A stretch of DNA of 64,000 nt from Leptolyngbya sp. Cla-17 (GTDB lineage Bacteria > Cyanobacteriota > Cyanobacteriia > Leptolyngbyales > Leptolyngbyaceae), in the NCBI RefSeq assembly GCF_016807185.1, contig NZ_JAEVYN010000005.1, positions 80,071-144,070 of the forward strand, written 5' to 3'. Within the stretch, counting starts at the first letter, position 1; each line of letters starts with the position of its first letter. The notes below the pieces were generated by a model. It saw only the letters and a program-made list of their open reading frames with translations, did not search any database and was not told the DNA's origin. Shown here piece after piece: positions 62,617 to 64,000 of the stretch. The translations under genes and the position numbers were made by a program.

Positions 62617-64000
62617 ATGTGTATTGAATTTGGGCGAGAAATTTGCGGTGACCTTAGCCATGCAGAAACACGCGAGTGGATTGTCACGAATGGGATGGGT
62701 GGCTATGCGTCTGGCACGGTTGCTGGATTACTTACCCGTCGCTATCACGGCTTACTGGTAGCCGCCTTGAAGCCACCGCTGGGTCGCACCTTGCTCCTAA
62801 CTAAGCTGGATGAAATGGCATTGTATGACGGGCAAGCTTACGCCCTTTATACCGATCGTTGGGCAAATGATATTGTTGCGCCCCAGGGTTACCGACACAT
62901 TGAGCGCTTCACCCTAGAAGGGACAATCCCAACGTGGCGCTTTGCTTACGCGAATGCTCTAGTGGAAAAGCGAATTTGGATGCAGCAGGGAGCAAACACC
63001 ACCTATGTTCAATACACACTCAAGCGTGCGACCCAACCGCTGACACTGACGCTGAAAGCCTTGGTCAATTATCGTGACTACCACGGTAGCACTCAAAGTA
63101 ATGGCTGGGGGATGAGCATTGATCCGATTAGTCAGGGAATTAGCGTGATTGCTTATCCGGATGCAACACCGATTTACCTATTGAGTGATCGCGCCACGGT
63201 AACCCCAGCGCACAACTGGTATTACAACTTTGAGTTAGCGATTGAGCAGTATCGGGGATTAAGCGATCGCGAAGATCACCTGCACGCCGCCACCTTTGAA
63301 GTCACGCTTCATCCGGGCGAAGCCGTGACGTTTGTTGCCAGCACCGAAAAGCAGCCCAACCTGGATGGAGAAACAGCACTCAAATTACGCCGTACTCAAG
63401 AGCAACGGTTGATCAATCTGTGGAAAGGCAATCAACCAGGCAATGGCAATCATGGCAACACACCAGCCTGGGTCAATCGTTTGGTGTTAGCGGCGGATCA
63501 GTTCATCGTCGATCGCCCGCTACCGGATGAACCGAGTGGCAAAACCATCATTGCAGGCTATCACTGGTTTGGGGACTGGGGGCGCGACACGATGATCAGC
63601 TTACCGGGGTTGACGATCGCCACCGGACGAGCCGAAATTGCTCGCGCCATTCTTCGCACCTTTGCCAATTATGTTGATCAAGGAATGTTACCCAATCGTT
63701 TCCCCGATGCCGATGAGCAACCGGAATATAATACGGTCGATGCAACCCTCTGGTATTTTGAGGCGCTTCGCCTTTACTACAATGCCACAGACGATGATGA
63801 GTTATTACGAGAACTGTTCCCGGTGCTAGCAGACATGATCGATTGGCACTGTCGCGGCACTCGCTACAACATTCACTTGGATTCAGCCGACGGCTTACTT
63901 TACGCGGGCGAAGCAGGGGTGCAATTGACCTGGATGGATGCCAAAGTGGGTGATTGGGTCGTGACACCACGCATTGGTAAACCGATAGAGATCAATGCGC
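62617..64000 (+). CDS. Glycogen debranching enzyme (amylo-alpha-1,6-glucosidase), 3' end outside window
   Basis: Open frame from the ATG at 62617 to the window edge (461 codons) with no stop. GAGG is at 62604-62607. The start EWIVTNGMGGYASGTVAGLLTRRYHGLLVAALKPPLGRTLLLTKLDE is the N-terminal domain of GDE-type enzymes. A GH15/133-like catalytic domain begins after about residue 300 (WFGDWGRDTMISLPGLTIATGR...EYNTVDATLWYFEALRLYY). Hydrolyses alpha-1,6 branches of glycogen. No other glycogen gene is seen. Confidence 0.92.
   Translation, partial: MCIEFGREICGDLSHAETREWIVTNGMGGYASGTVAGLLTRRYHGLLVAALKPPLGRTLLLTKLDEMALYDGQAYALYTDRWANDIVAPQGYRHIERFTLEGTIPTWRFAYANALVEKRIWMQQGANTTYVQYTLKRATQPLTLTLKALVNYRDYHGSTQSNGWGMSIDPISQGISVIAYPDATPIYLLSDRATVTPAHNWYYNFELAIEQYRGLSDREDHLHAATFEVTLHPGEAVTFVASTEKQPNLDGETALKLRRTQEQRLINLWKGNQPGNGNHGNTPAWVNRLVLAADQFIVDRPLPDEPSGKTIIAGYHWFGDWGRDTMISLPGLTIATGRAEIARAILRTFANYVDQGMLPNRFPDADEQPEYNTVDATLWYFEALRLYYNATDDDELLRELFPVLADMIDWHCRGTRYNIHLDSADGLLYAGEAGVQLTWMDAKVGDWVVTPRIGKPIEINA

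Noticed and set aside
62486..62761. 91-codon ORF before the debranching enzyme
   Set aside because: It overlaps the debranching-enzyme start in another frame and has no family resemblance.
1..64000. CRISPR arrays, rRNA and tRNA genes
   Set aside because: No regularly spaced repeats and no recognisable RNA gene segments were seen by eye; a covariance-model search would be decisive.

Overview
The window looks like the genome of a filamentous-type cyanobacterium (Leptolyngbya/Oscillatoriales-like; this is inferred). HIP1 palindromes (GCGATCGC) are frequent. Heptamer repeats typical of cyanobacteria (TTGGTCA and CCCCTAT types), Uma2-family genes and IS630/IS1 elements also occur. No rRNA, tRNA or CRISPR array was recognised.

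Layout. 1-2880 (-): start of a two-partner-secretion haemagglutinin-like protein, cut by the window edge. 3.4-6.3 kb: YhcG/DUF1016 nuclease, then a ParA-ParB partition pair. 7.3-28.0 kb (+): the centrepiece, a nearly continuous 19-gene extracellular contractile injection system (eCIS) locus. It holds sheath, tube, zinc-binding baseplate protein, DUF4255 cap, AAA+ ATPase, a DUF4157 'eCIS core' protein with a compositionally foreign C-terminus (candidate cargo), Afp7-type tube/LysM proteins as separate genes, gpD/gpV hub and spike, gp25, gpJ, a gpI-like protein carrying a probable beta-propeller, and a DUF6519 protein. 28.3-33.5 kb: plasmid-like module (archaeo-eukaryotic-primase-type replication protein, a decayed Uma2 gene, CHAP-like peptidase, small membrane proteins). 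33.6-36.4 kb: dihydroorotase (pyrC) and uncharacterised genes. 36.5-42.7 kb: an insertion-sequence patch with two IS630-like elements of one family, a third, frameshifted IS630 element next to a duplicated 5'-truncated gene, and an IS1-family element.

42.7-50.3 kb (-): a five-gene operon SWIM / DUF5691 / MoxR AAA+ / DUF5682 / VWA. The last gene is interrupted near its 3' end by the IS1 element, with a clear 8-bp target duplication. 50.4-53.8 kb: antiporter fragment, GNAT acetyltransferase, GMC oxidoreductase. 54.1-60.8 kb (+): redox/stress-type run (DM13 lipoprotein, SDR, aquaporin-family channel, membrane-associated FNR/[2Fe-2S] protein, GMC remnant, unknown protein, double-VOC protein, Uma2). 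60.9-62.1 kb (-): HEPN-motif protein. 62.6-64 kb (+): start of a glycogen-debranching enzyme.

The eCIS genes would build a headless phage-tail-like particle: a baseplate with spike, an inner tube in a contractile sheath, a DUF4255 cap and an AAA+ factor. The DUF4157 fusion is the best cargo candidate. ParAB on one side and a plasmid-type Rep on the other suggest that the locus sits on, or arrived with, a plasmid or integrated element, although pyrC and the debranching enzyme look chromosomal.
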